From assembly GCA_959604475.1 (NCBI GenBank), contig CAUHBX010000001.1:1-20415 (forward strand): a DNA stretch of 20,415 nt. The letters run 5' to 3'. The translations under genes and the position numbers were made by a program. Shown one piece after another: positions 1 through 7,559 of this stretch (positions are counted from its first letter, which is position 1; every line of letters starts with the position of its first letter). The notes beneath the pieces were generated by a model. The model was not told the origin of the DNA. It saw only the letters and a list, made by a program, of their open reading frames with translations, and made no database searches. Origin of the DNA: an uncultured Eubacteriales bacterium (GTDB taxonomy: Bacteria > Bacillota > Clostridia > Lachnospirales > Anaerotignaceae).

Positions 1-465
1 AATCAAATAGAAGTAGATATTACGGATATGCTTGGTGATATAATCAAACGACTTGAACCTATTGCAGAAAATAAAAATATAAGCCTTATTTACAACAGGG
101 TTAAGGATGTAAAGGCTGAGGTTGAGGAGACAAAGCTTTCTTTGGCTATATCCAATCTGATTGAAAACGGAATAAAATACAATGTTGACGGAGGAAAGGT
201 AGAGGTCACTGTTGACTCAGACCACCAAAACGCCTTTATATCAGTCGCGGATACGGGATTAGGAATTGCTGAGGAGGAAATCAGCAAGATATTTGACAGA
301 TTTTATAGGGTTGATAAAAACCGTGACAGGGAAACCGGGGGAACGGGGCTTGGCCTTTCTATAGCACGTTCCGCAGTACTTATGCATAATGGAAGCATAA
401 AGGTTTCCAGCAAGGAAAATGAGGGGACAACATTTGTGATTATTATTCCCCTTAAACAGAAGTGA
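1..465 (+). CDS. Sensor histidine kinase, C-terminal part (5' end outside window)
   Basis: The reading frame is open from the first base, so only the last 154 residues are present. They form the ATP-binding (HATPase_c) domain of a class I membrane sensor kinase. An N box reads SNLIENGIKYN (fragment residues 51-61), the G1 box DTGLGI starts at residue 84 and is followed by an F box (FDRFYR), and the G2 box is GGTGLGLS at residues 113-120. The His-containing dimerisation domain, the sensor domain and presumably the partner response regulator lie upstream, outside the window. The overall pattern is PhoR/ResE-like, but the signal sensed cannot be read from this part. The next gene starts 8 bases after the stop, so the kinase and the GerM lipoprotein are probably cotranscribed. 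Confidence 0.93.
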   Translation, partial: NQIEVDITDMLGDIIKRLEPIAENKNISLIYNRVKDVKAEVEETKLSLAISNLIENGIKYNVDGGKVEVTVDSDHQNAFISVADTGLGIAEEEISKIFDRFYRVDKNRDRETGGTGLGLSIARSAVLMHNGSIKVSSKENEGTTFVIIIPLKQK

Positions 466-473
466 GGGTTGGC

Positions 474-1415
474 ATGAGGAAATGTATTGTTAGTGTCTTA
501 ACATTTGTAGCATTAATATTGTGTCTGACAGGCTGCAGCACGCAGACTGTTGAGACTGCTCCGGGCTTAGACGGAAGCACTATATGCGAAATTTACTATT
601 TTGACTCGGTAAACCAGACGATTAAACCTGAAATTATGAGCCTTGAAGGCGAAAAACAAGGCGAGCAGATAAGAGATGCTTATAATAAAATGGCTGGTAT
701 AGTAAAGAGTGAGGAAAAGAGGTCTGTTGTTCCGGAAGGGCTTGAGATAAACACCGTAAAAATTGACAGTGGAATGCTGGATATAGATTTTAACGCCGTT
801 TATAATACAATGAGTATGGGGGACGAGCTTACGTTTAAATCAGCTGTCGTGTATACTTTTACGTCCTTGGATTTTATAGATTACGTACGAATAACAGTAG
901 ATGGAAGCCCGCTTAAAATGACAAACGGCCAAAGCGTAGGGAAAATCGGTCGTGAAGACATTGTTATGGACGGAAATATATCGGCAGAGCCGACGAACTA
1001 CGAAATACTTACACTGTATTTTAAAAATTCGGACGGAAGCAAGCTTGGAACAGAAATTAGAGAGGTTGAAGTAAATCCGAATCAGCCTATAGAACGATAT
1101 GTTGTTGAGCAGCTTATAAAAGGCCCCGAAAGCGATAGCCTTAAAAACGTAATACCGTCTGATACTAAGATAAGGGATATAAGCACAGCAGATGGAATTT
1201 GCTATGTAGACCTAAGTTCAGAGTTTGTAACAAAACAGACCGGAACCGAAAAAGACGGAATAGCCGCCGTTTACAGCATAGTCAATTCGCTTGGGGAAAT
1301 GGAGACTGTAAATAAGGTACAGTTTCTTATAGAAGGGGAAAAGGTTGATGACTACAGGCATATAATGGATCTCAGTAAATCGGTCGAGCCTAATTATGAT
1401 ATAACATTTGAATAA
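474..1415 (+). CDS. GerM-domain lipoprotein
   Basis: Predicted secreted lipoprotein of 313 residues. It opens with a positively charged Met-Arg-Lys, a hydrophobic stretch and the lipobox LTGC, giving a lipidated Cys at residue 21. Two repeats follow that look like GerM domains, roughly residues 38-146 and 176-305; the second carries the typical pattern from RYVVEQLIKGP through the YVDLS strand to QFLIEG. GerM proteins are associated with sporulation and germination in Bacillus, where the domain is thought to help build envelope-spanning assemblies; the role here is inferred from the family only. An in-frame GTG at 462 overlaps the kinase stop, but the ATG at 474 is preferred because GAGGG sits just upstream of it and the signal peptide then starts normally. 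The gene lies between a sensor kinase and comEC. Confidence 0.88.
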   Translation: MRKCIVSVLTFVALILCLTGCSTQTVETAPGLDGSTICEIYYFDSVNQTIKPEIMSLEGEKQGEQIRDAYNKMAGIVKSEEKRSVVPEGLEINTVKIDSGMLDIDFNAVYNTMSMGDELTFKSAVVYTFTSLDFIDYVRITVDGSPLKMTNGQSVGKIGREDIVMDGNISAEPTNYEILTLYFKNSDGSKLGTEIREVEVNPNQPIERYVVEQLIKGPESDSLKNVIPSDTKIRDISTADGICYVDLSSEFVTKQTGTEKDGIAAVYSIVNSLGEMETVNKVQFLIEGEKVDDYRHIMDLSKSVEPNYDITFE

Positions 1416-1427
1416 GCGGGGATTAAT

Positions 1428-3665
1428 ATGAGAAGACCTTTTGTATGGTTTCTTATAAGCCTTATAATTGGTATTGCAGCCGGCAGATACGGCTTTGGAT
1501 TGGCCGCGGTTGCTGCCGCTGCTTCTGCCGGCATGTTTGCTACCGTAAAAAACAGAATAGCGGAGCCTATGTTTATGCCGCTGATTACTATAATAGGAAT
1601 TCTTTTATGTACTAGTGGATTCGCCCCAGCAGATAAAAAGGCCGAAGCTTTGGCCGGCAGTGACGTTACAGTTGCCGGTACTGTCAGAAATTTTTATATA
1701 ACAGACAGCGGCAGTACAGCTATTACTCTTGATGCCGATTTAATTAAAGACGGGGATAGCCAGCATAATACAAAGCTTAAAATCCTTGTTTTTGCTGATA
1801 AAGACGATATCAGCGCAGGAGACGTAATAGAAGTAAAAGGCAGATTATACTTATTTGAGGAGCCGGAAAATCCTTACCAAATGGACTACAGGACTTATAT
1901 GCTGTCAAAGGGCTATGATTACTCTTTTTATAGTACAGAGCTTAGGGCAGCAGGGCAAAAACAAAACGGATTTATATATAAGATGGAAAGGGCCAGAGAA
2001 AATGTAAACGAATTTTTTGATGAAATAATGCCTGAACGGGAGGCGGGAATGGCCAAGGCACTTTCTACGGGATATAAATATGATATTACGGATGATACGG
2101 AGGAACTCTTCAGAAATTTAGGAATCAGCCATGTACTGGCCGTTTCCGGTCTGCATGTTTCAGTAATAGCGGGATGCTTATTTTTTCTGTTAACATATGT
2201 ATTAAAGGTGCGAAAAAGAACAGCTATCCCGTTTGTCTGCGCTCTGCTGATTTTATATCTGGCATTTACAGGCTTTTCACCATCAGCCTGCCGGGCGGTA
2301 TTTATGTCTGTAACAGCGCTTGCGGCATTTATACTCTATAAAAATTCAGACAAATTTAATACAATAGCATTTAGTGCTTTTATAATGCTGTGTATTAATC
2401 CGCTGTATCTTTGGAATGTATCATTTCAGCTTTCATACGCCGGAATTACAGCCGTTGCAACAGCTTTAGTTATGGTCGATGAAGCTGGAAATATAGGCAA
2501 GCTTTCAAAGACAGCAATGTTTTCTGTTGTTGTATGGATAATAACAACACCGCTTGTTATGTATTATTTCGGAGGGGTCTCTCTTATAGCGCCCATTACT
2601 AATATCCTAATAGTTCCGTATTTAAGCATGGCTGCCGGAATGGCAATGATTGCGGCAATGCTTTCAGCTACCGCGCTTGGAGCTTCCGCCGGAAACGCAG
2701 TTTATACGATGCTTTATTTTTATAACAGCGTGGCTGACAGAATTTCTGACAGCCGTCTGTATATGCAGACCGCAAGACCGTCATTGATAGCCATAGCCGT
2801 GATATATGCGTTTATATTTGCCTGCATAGCATTCAGAAAAAGAAAAACTGCTGTTAAAATTACGGCAGCGGCATTTACTGCCGCTGCGGCTGTGTGGATA
2901 GCGGTTAAAATTAATGCTCCGGCGGAAATAGTGTTTTTTTCGGCAGGACAGGGCGACGCGTCTGCAGTTTATGTTCCAGGGAAATTTTTTGCTGTAATTG
3001 ACGGAGGGCCTAAGGGCGGAGCAAATAAATCGGTTATACCTTATGTCGAGGCCAAGTCCCAAAAGGCAGATTTGCTGTTTATCACACATATGGATGCAGA
3101 CCATTCGACTGGCGCACTGGAGCTTATAGAAAGGAATATGGTCAGGCAGGTTATTATTTCAGACGTTAAGCATTCTGGAAATATAAATGAGGTTTTGGCA
3201 GCAGCCGAGAAAAATAATATTCCTGTATTTTATGCTGCTGAAGGAGACACTTTTACAGCGGGAGATGTTATAATAAAATGCCTGTATCCATTTTCGGGGA
3301 CAGAGAATAAAGAAAACAGCACCTCGCTTGTGCTTAAGATTAAAAATGGGAATACATCCATTTTGTTTACAGGAGACATAGAAGAACAGGATGAGAAGTA
3401 TTTGCTGAACAGTGACATTGACTGCGATATAATAAAAATAGCGCATCATGGCTCCAGCACATCATCTACATATAATTTTCTGAATAAAACAGGAGCCGAC
3501 ATAGCTGTAATAGAAGCTGATGATGATAATATTTATGGTTTTCCACACCAAGAGGTTTTGGACAGGCTTAATGAACTTGGAATGGATATTTACGTAACGG
3601 GAAAGGATGGAGCGGTTACGATTTATGATGACGGTAAAGGCTTTAGGGTTAAAAAATATAAGTAA
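1428..3665 (+). CDS. comEC: ComEC/Rec2 family DNA uptake channel
   Basis: Full-length (745 residues) three-part ComEC. Residues 1 to about 200 contain N-terminal membrane segments and a soluble OB-like (DUF4131) region. The competence membrane domain runs from about 200 to 470 and includes the family signature HVLAVSGLH at 235-243. The C-terminal metallo-beta-lactamase-like domain (about 490-745) has HMDADH at 554-559, a TGD motif near 646 and AHHGSS at 672-677. The family forms the inner-membrane channel for single-stranded DNA during natural transformation, and the C-terminal domain is a likely nuclease. No comEA or other competence gene is in the window. It starts 12 bases after the lipoprotein gene and is followed closely by holA, the same order as in many Firmicutes. 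Confidence 0.95.
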   Translation: MRRPFVWFLISLIIGIAAGRYGFGLAAVAAAASAGMFATVKNRIAEPMFMPLITIIGILLCTSGFAPADKKAEALAGSDVTVAGTVRNFYITDSGSTAITLDADLIKDGDSQHNTKLKILVFADKDDISAGDVIEVKGRLYLFEEPENPYQMDYRTYMLSKGYDYSFYSTELRAAGQKQNGFIYKMERARENVNEFFDEIMPEREAGMAKALSTGYKYDITDDTEELFRNLGISHVLAVSGLHVSVIAGCLFFLLTYVLKVRKRTAIPFVCALLILYLAFTGFSPSACRAVFMSVTALAAFILYKNSDKFNTIAFSAFIMLCINPLYLWNVSFQLSYAGITAVATALVMVDEAGNIGKLSKTAMFSVVVWIITTPLVMYYFGGVSLIAPITNILIVPYLSMAAGMAMIAAMLSATALGASAGNAVYTMLYFYNSVADRISDSRLYMQTARPSLIAIAVIYAFIFACIAFRKRKTAVKITAAAFTAAAAVWIAVKINAPAEIVFFSAGQGDASAVYVPGKFFAVIDGGPKGGANKSVIPYVEAKSQKADLLFITHMDADHSTGALELIERNMVRQVIISDVKHSGNINEVLAAAEKNNIPVFYAAEGDTFTAGDVIIKCLYPFSGTENKENSTSLVLKIKNGNTSILFTGDIEEQDEKYLLNSDIDCDIIKIAHHGSSTSSTYNFLNKTGADIAVIEADDDNIYGFPHQEVLDRLNELGMDIYVTGKDGAVTIYDDGKGFRVKKYK

Positions 3666-3721
3666 AACGGTAAGTTCTGAAAAAACCGTTAAACAATAAA
3701 TTGACTAAAAGGACAGATTTT

Positions 3722-4696
3722 ATGGCTAAGCTTGATTTAAAAAATATAGGGACGTGTTATCTTCTTTACGGGGAGGACACTTTTTCCAGAAAAGCGTATG
3801 AAGATAAAATAAAGAAAAAGGTTGTGGACGAGGCGGCCGAAATGATGAACGTGTCGGTCTTTAATGATGTTAAAACTACAGCGGGGCAGGTGATTGAGGC
3901 TGCTGAGACGCTTCCGTTTATGAGTGGCAGACGATTTATTCTTGTGAAGGACTGCGGTTTTTTTTCTGAGGGGAAAAAGCAGGAAAGTGATTTGCTGGCT
4001 GATTATCTAGCAAATCTTCCTGATACAGCCTGTATTGTTTTTTCGGAGGAAAAAGCTGACAAGAGGCTAAAGTTGTTTAAAACGGTCGAAAAAAACGGTG
4101 TGACTGAAGCTTTAAACGGGCTGAAGGATACTGATTTGGCCTCTATGATAGAAAAAAAGTTTTCTAAAAATGGAATAAAGGCTCCAAAGGCCGTATGCGT
4201 CTATATGGTTAGAAACTGTGGGGGAGATGCCGAGCTTTTAAAGGGTGAGAGCGACAAGCTTCTTGCCTATCTTGAAGGGAAAAGTCAGGCATCAATAGAG
4301 GATGTGGACGCAGTATGCACCAAAAGCTCGGAAACAAAGGTATTTGATTTGGTTGACGCGATGATAGCGGGAAAAACGGAACGGGCCCTTGAAATATACA
4401 GAAACCTGCTTTCGCTTAACGAATCCCCTTATATGGTTCTTTCACTTATCACAAGGCAGTTCAGAATAATTTTAAAGTGCAAAAGCCTGTCTGAAACAGG
4501 ATATTCAGGAAATGATATAGCAAAAAAAATAGGTACGGCGCCGTTTGTTGCTAATGGAGCGCTGAGACAAAGCCGGAGCTTCAGCTATGAAGAACTTAAG
4601 TATGCGCTAAACAGATGCATTGAAACCGATTATATGATTAAAACGGGGAAAACAGAGCCTGTTTCAGGCGTTGAGATGATTATAGCGGCACTGTAA
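3722..4696 (+). CDS. holA: DNA polymerase III subunit delta
   Basis: 324-residue clamp-loader subunit delta, which opens the beta sliding clamp during replication. The N-terminal strand and loop CYLLYGEDTF is the usual HolA opening, followed by an AAA+-like fold lacking a Walker A, and a C-terminal helical collar region ending with ETDYMIKTGKTEP, typical of HolA/YqeN proteins. A TTG at 3701 would extend the protein by seven residues. The ATG at 3722 is preferred because AAAAGGA (3707-3713) sits 8 bases before it and because the family starts close to the LYGED strand. It follows comEC by 56 bases and probably belongs to the same transcript. Confidence 0.93.
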   Translation: MAKLDLKNIGTCYLLYGEDTFSRKAYEDKIKKKVVDEAAEMMNVSVFNDVKTTAGQVIEAAETLPFMSGRRFILVKDCGFFSEGKKQESDLLADYLANLPDTACIVFSEEKADKRLKLFKTVEKNGVTEALNGLKDTDLASMIEKKFSKNGIKAPKAVCVYMVRNCGGDAELLKGESDKLLAYLEGKSQASIEDVDAVCTKSSETKVFDLVDAMIAGKTERALEIYRNLLSLNESPYMVLSLITRQFRIILKCKSLSETGYSGNDIAKKIGTAPFVANGALRQSRSFSYEELKYALNRCIETDYMIKTGKTEPVSGVEMIIAAL

Positions 4697-4702
4697 TAGC
4701 AG

Positions 4703-4731
4703 TAAAGTTTTGCGCTGTTTGGGCATATATT
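4703..4731 (+). promoter_or_regulatory. Possible sporulation sigma-E-like promoter for the small membrane protein
   Basis: TAAAGTT (4703-4709), a 14-base spacer and CATATATT (4724-4731) resemble the Bacillus sigma-E pattern (KMATATT, 13-15 bases, CATACAnT) at 5 of 7 and about 7 of 8 positions. The start codon lies about 30 bases downstream with a GGAG site between. In AT-rich DNA such matches arise by chance, so this is a suggestion only. Confidence 0.3.
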
Positions 4732-4760
4732 GTAAGTAAACAGGTGCCGGAGCGGTGCAT

Positions 4761-4913
4761 ATGGACAGAATGAAGAGAAAATGTATAGGAGCTGTGCTTA
4801 CGGCATTCGGCTTGGGTATGCTTATAGCCAGATTTATACCGCTTTGGGGTATAATAGCCGCAATTGTAATAGCGGCTGCCGGAATATATCTTATATTAGA
4901 TAAGGATTGCTAA
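4761..4913 (+). CDS. Small hydrophobic membrane protein (50 residues), unknown function
   Basis: A short frame of 50 codons plus stop. Its translation begins MDRMKRKCIGAVLTAFGLGM and ends LILDKDC. A basic N-terminus is followed by two hydrophobic stretches (about residues 9-23 and 27-46) separated by the short turn ARFIP, so it may be a hairpin of two membrane helices or one long segment. GGAG at 4749-4752 lies 8 bases before the ATG. Short proteins of this kind with a KRKCIG opening and alternating Gly/Ala are familiar from clostridial genomes, but I know no assigned function. It sits between holA and a bidirectional terminator, so it is the last gene of the comEC-holA transcript or is transcribed from its own promoter. 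Confidence 0.7.
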   Translation: MDRMKRKCIGAVLTAFGLGMLIARFIPLWGIIAAIVIAAAGIYLILDKDC

Positions 4914-4932
4914 TTGAAAAACTAAATGAAAG

Positions 4933-4970
4933 AAAGGCCATTGTTTTTTATAACAATGACCTTTTGTGTT
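4933..4970. terminator. Bidirectional intrinsic terminator
   Basis: A 13-base-pair stem (4933-4945 with 4952-4964) with one mismatch and a six-base T-rich loop. It is followed by TTTTGTGTT on the plus strand and, read from rpmB on the minus strand, by TTTCTTTCATTT. It therefore ends both the small membrane protein gene and rpmB, which converge here. Confidence 0.85.
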
Positions 4971-4993
4971 CATATATGAAAGGTAGCGTGCTT

Positions 4994-5194
4994 TTAGATA
5001 GCGCGTGTTACTTTACCGGAACGAAGACATCTTGTACAGATATAGATTGATCTGATTGTTCCGTTATCGTTGATTTTAACCTTTTTTACATTGGGTTTCC
5101 ATACTCTGTTGGCACGTCTTGATACCTGGCTACGATTAATACTGATTCTGTGGCCGGTACGCATACCCTTTTCACAAATTTCACACTTTGCCAT
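4994..5194 (-). CDS. rpmB: 50S ribosomal protein L28
   Basis: 66-residue L28, a structural protein of the large ribosomal subunit. It matches the family over its whole length (GMRTGHRISINRS, VWKPNVKKVK). It carries two Cys pairs, C4/C7 and C53/C56, so it is the zinc-binding (C+) form. A strong GGAGGTG site lies at 5201-5207, seven bases before the ATG. It stands alone on the minus strand, divergent from the yloU-fakA pair, the same arrangement as in Bacillus subtilis. Confidence 0.97.
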   Translation of the reverse strand: MAKCEICEKGMRTGHRISINRSQVSRRANRVWKPNVKKVKINDNGTIRSIYICTRCLRSGKVTRAI

Positions 5195-5236
5195 TTATTA
5201 CACCTCCTAGTTACAATTGCGTGACATAACAAAAGT

Positions 5237-5265
5237 ATATTATCAGAAATGGAGCAACTTTGCAA
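5237..5265 (-). promoter_or_regulatory. Sigma-A promoter of rpmB
   Basis: On the minus strand: -35 TTGCAA (5265-5260), a 17-base spacer ending in TGA, and -10 TAATAT (5242-5237). The TGn before the -10 makes it an extended -10 promoter. It lies about 43 bases before the rpmB start. Confidence 0.7.
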
Positions 5266-5390
5266 GAAGTTTTCAAAGTTTTAATGAAATTTTTTAATTA
5301 TCCGGTTAGATATGATTTGTTATTAATAGCAATAAGCATATATTAAAAATATATTTTGGCGCTTGTCAAGAGCATATAGCAAAAAAATGT

Positions 5391-5419
5391 TTTTATTTTC
5401 TGTATAAAGGTGGTATAAT
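5391..5419 (+). promoter_or_regulatory. Sigma-A extended -10 promoter of yloU-fakA
   Basis: TGG followed by TATAAT (5411-5419) is a perfect extended -10. The -35 position holds only a T-rich stretch (5391-5396), so the promoter relies on its -10. The AGGAGGT site (5439-5445) and the ATG at 5453 follow at normal distance. The rest of the 258-base divergent intergenic region is AT-rich, with a 7-bp inverted repeat at 5338-5354 and nothing else I recognise. Confidence 0.65.
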
Positions 5420-5452
5420 ATATTAGACTATACGATTTAGGAGGTAAGGAAT

Positions 5453-5809
5453 ATGTCAGCAAAACTTGAAAATCAATATGGAACAATCTCCATTGAAAAT
5501 GAAGTTATAGCTAGAATTGCAGGCCTTACTGCCATTGACTGCTACGGCATCGTTGGTATGGCTGCAAAAAATGTTAAAGACGGCTTTGTTCAGCTGCTTA
5601 AACGCGAGAGCTTGACTAAAGGCATAAGAATTAACGTTAACGAAGATAAAATAAGTATAGATTTGCACATCATCGTGGAATATGGCACAAACATAACTGC
5701 CATCGCTGAAAATATTATAAGCACGGTCAAATATAAGGTAGAGACTGTCTGCGGTATTGAGGTTGAACAGGTGAATGTGTTTGTCGAAGGCGTCCGCGTC
5801 GACGGCTGA
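5453..5809 (+). CDS. Asp23/Gls24 family protein (YloU-like)
   Basis: 118-residue member of the Asp23 (DUF322) family with the usual opening (GTISIENEVIARIAG), central VKDGF segment and C-terminal strand VNVFVEGVRV. Family members are small membrane-associated or cytosolic proteins linked to envelope stress in Gram-positives; YloU has no settled biochemical role. A near-perfect AGGAGGT lies seven bases before the ATG. The next gene, fakA, starts 16 bases after the stop. The yloU-yloV pairing is strongly conserved in Firmicutes and suggests a shared function at the membrane or in fatty-acid use, but that is inference. Confidence 0.93.
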   Translation: MSAKLENQYGTISIENEVIARIAGLTAIDCYGIVGMAAKNVKDGFVQLLKRESLTKGIRINVNEDKISIDLHIIVEYGTNITAIAENIISTVKYKVETVCGIEVEQVNVFVEGVRVDG

Positions 5810-5825
5810 TTAAGGAGGACTATCG

Positions 5826-7502
5826 GTGAGTGTAACAAGTATTAATGGTTTATTGCTTAAAAGAATGATTATTTCCGGAGCCAACAGCCTGAATTCCAAA
5901 AAGGAAACGGTTGACTCTCTTAATGTATTCCCTGTTCCTGACGGTGATACGGGTACGAATATGTCCCTTACGGTTCTTGCCGCGGCAAGAGAGGTTGAAA
6001 AAAGCCAGTCTCTGAGCGTGTCGGATATCGCAAAGCTTGCTGCAAACGGCTCTTTAAGAGGTGCCAGAGGAAACTCGGGTGTTATAACATCACAGCTTGT
6101 AAGAGGATTTTCAAAGGAACTTGAAGGGTTAAGCGAGGCTGATACAGTGGCGTTGGCTAAGGCAACCGCAAAGGCCGTTGAGACTGCTTATAAGGCCGTT
6201 ATGAAGCCCAAAGAAGGTACAATACTTACTGTGGCAAGAATAATGAGCGAGAGCGCACTTAAATACTGCCACAAAATTACGGATATTACTGAGTTTATCG
6301 AGGCCGTAATAAAGGACGGACATGCCATACTTCTTCAGACAAAGGAAATGCTTCCTGTACTTAAGCAGGCCGATGTTGTGGACGCGGGAGGCATGGGACT
6401 TCTTTTCTTCCTTGAAGGCGCATTGAAGGCTATAGAAAGCGACGCTGATGTAAAGCTTGAGGAGGTTTCAGCGGGAGCTTCTAAAAATGAATATGCTGCG
6501 CTTGCTTCAATTGATAATGAGAGTATAACATTCGGATATTGCACGGAATTTTTTATAAATGTAAAAAATGTAGGGGATTCTACAGTAAGCGGACTTAAAA
6601 ATTATTTGAGTTCTATCGGCGACAGCCTTGTAGTTGTTGCAGATGATGAAATAATTAAGGTTCATGTGCATACAGACCACCCCGGTATGGCAATTGAAAA
6701 GGCTCTTTCAATCGGTAGCCTTTCAGGACTTAAAATAGATAATATGCGCGAACAGCATACTAATAAAATTGATTTCCAGTCAGATGCCAAGGCAGAACAG
6801 GCTAAGCCAATCGTATCTGCTGAGGAACCAAAAAAAGAGCATAAGGAAACGGGATTTATATCAATCTGCTCCGGCTCAGGCCTTGCTGACATTTTCAGAA
6901 GCCTTGGCGTTGATTATATAATCGAAGGCGGACAGACAATGAACCCCAGCACAGAGGACATACTTAACGCTATTAATAAGATAGACGCAGATAATATAGT
7001 TATTATGCCAAATAATAAAAATATAATTCTCGCTGCGGAGCAGGCTAAAAACCTTACAGAGGACAAAAAAATATTCGTAGTTCCCACAAGGTCTGTGCCG
7101 GAGGCTATATCGGCTATGCTATGCTATAACGCTGAAGAACCGATTGAAGATGTTATTGAGGAAATGGACGAGGCTATTAAAAATGTAACAACGGCGTCAG
7201 TAACATATGCCGTAAGGGATACCAAAATCGGCGAAACCGAAATAACTAAGGGCGATATACTTGGCATGCTTAATGATAACATTGCTGTTGTTGGCAAGGA
7301 TATCAGCCAGACGACTGAGGACCTTATTAAAAAGGCCGCTAATGAGGACAGTGAAATAATAAGTATTTATTACGGCAGCGACGCTACCGAGGAAATGGCA
7401 AATAAGATTGCCGAATTTGCAGGCGAACAATTCCCTGACTGTGATATTGAAATTCATGCGGGAAACCAGCAGCTTTATTACTATATCATTTCTGTGGAAT
7501 AA
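5826..7502 (+). CDS. fakA: Fatty acid kinase catalytic subunit (DhaL-like, YloV family)
   Basis: 558-residue protein of the FakA/YloV family, which phosphorylates exogenous fatty acids bound to a FakB (DegV) partner; the acyl-phosphate then feeds phospholipid synthesis. The N-terminal DhaL/DAK2 kinase domain (about 1-200) carries the metal and nucleotide motif NVFPVPDGDTGTNM at 33-46 and LRGARGNSG at 78-86. The middle domain contains C239, H280 and H282 (YCTE and HVHTDHPG), matching the zinc-binding residues known in the Staphylococcus protein. A DegV/DAK1-like C-terminal domain follows (about 345-558), after a charged linker near 322-345. It starts with GTG; AAGGAGGA lies just upstream. No fakB is in the window. 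A strong terminator follows directly. Confidence 0.93.
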   Translation: MSVTSINGLLLKRMIISGANSLNSKKETVDSLNVFPVPDGDTGTNMSLTVLAAAREVEKSQSLSVSDIAKLAANGSLRGARGNSGVITSQLVRGFSKELEGLSEADTVALAKATAKAVETAYKAVMKPKEGTILTVARIMSESALKYCHKITDITEFIEAVIKDGHAILLQTKEMLPVLKQADVVDAGGMGLLFFLEGALKAIESDADVKLEEVSAGASKNEYAALASIDNESITFGYCTEFFINVKNVGDSTVSGLKNYLSSIGDSLVVVADDEIIKVHVHTDHPGMAIEKALSIGSLSGLKIDNMREQHTNKIDFQSDAKAEQAKPIVSAEEPKKEHKETGFISICSGSGLADIFRSLGVDYIIEGGQTMNPSTEDILNAINKIDADNIVIMPNNKNIILAAEQAKNLTEDKKIFVVPTRSVPEAISAMLCYNAEEPIEDVIEEMDEAIKNVTTASVTYAVRDTKIGETEITKGDILGMLNDNIAVVGKDISQTTEDLIKKAANEDSEIISIYYGSDATEEMANKIAEFAGEQFPDCDIEIHAGNQQLYYYIISVE

Positions 7503-7516
7503 GGAAAATTATTTAT

Positions 7517-7547
7517 ACTGGGCGTCTTTTTAAGACGCCCAGTTTTT
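7517..7547 (+). terminator. Strong intrinsic terminator after fakA
   Basis: A perfect 12-bp GC-rich stem (ACTGGGCGTCTT, 7517-7528, with 7532-7543), a three-T loop and a TTTTT tail. It starts 14 bases after the fakA stop. Its tail ends one base before an in-frame ATG of recG (7548) and 12 bases before the preferred recG ATG. Confidence 0.93.
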
Positions 7548-7559
7548 ATGAGGTGCGCT

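Noticed and set aside
462..473. GTG at 462 as the lipoprotein start
   Set aside because: It would give a GTGA overlap with the kinase stop, but there is no Shine-Dalgarno before it, whereas GAGGG is well placed for the ATG at 474 that starts a normal signal peptide.
3661..3691. Inverted repeat AACGGT ... ACCGTT between comEC and holA as a terminator
   Set aside because: Only six base pairs around a long A-rich loop and no T run; holA follows on the same strand and looks cotranscribed.
5338..5354. AT-rich inverted repeat between rpmB and yloU as an operator
   Set aside because: Seven A/T-only pairs in an AT-rich intergenic region; expected by chance.
5363..5368. TTGTCA as the -35 of the yloU promoter
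   Set aside because: It is about 45 bases before the TATAAT at 5414, too far to act with it, and no good -10 lies 17 bases after it.
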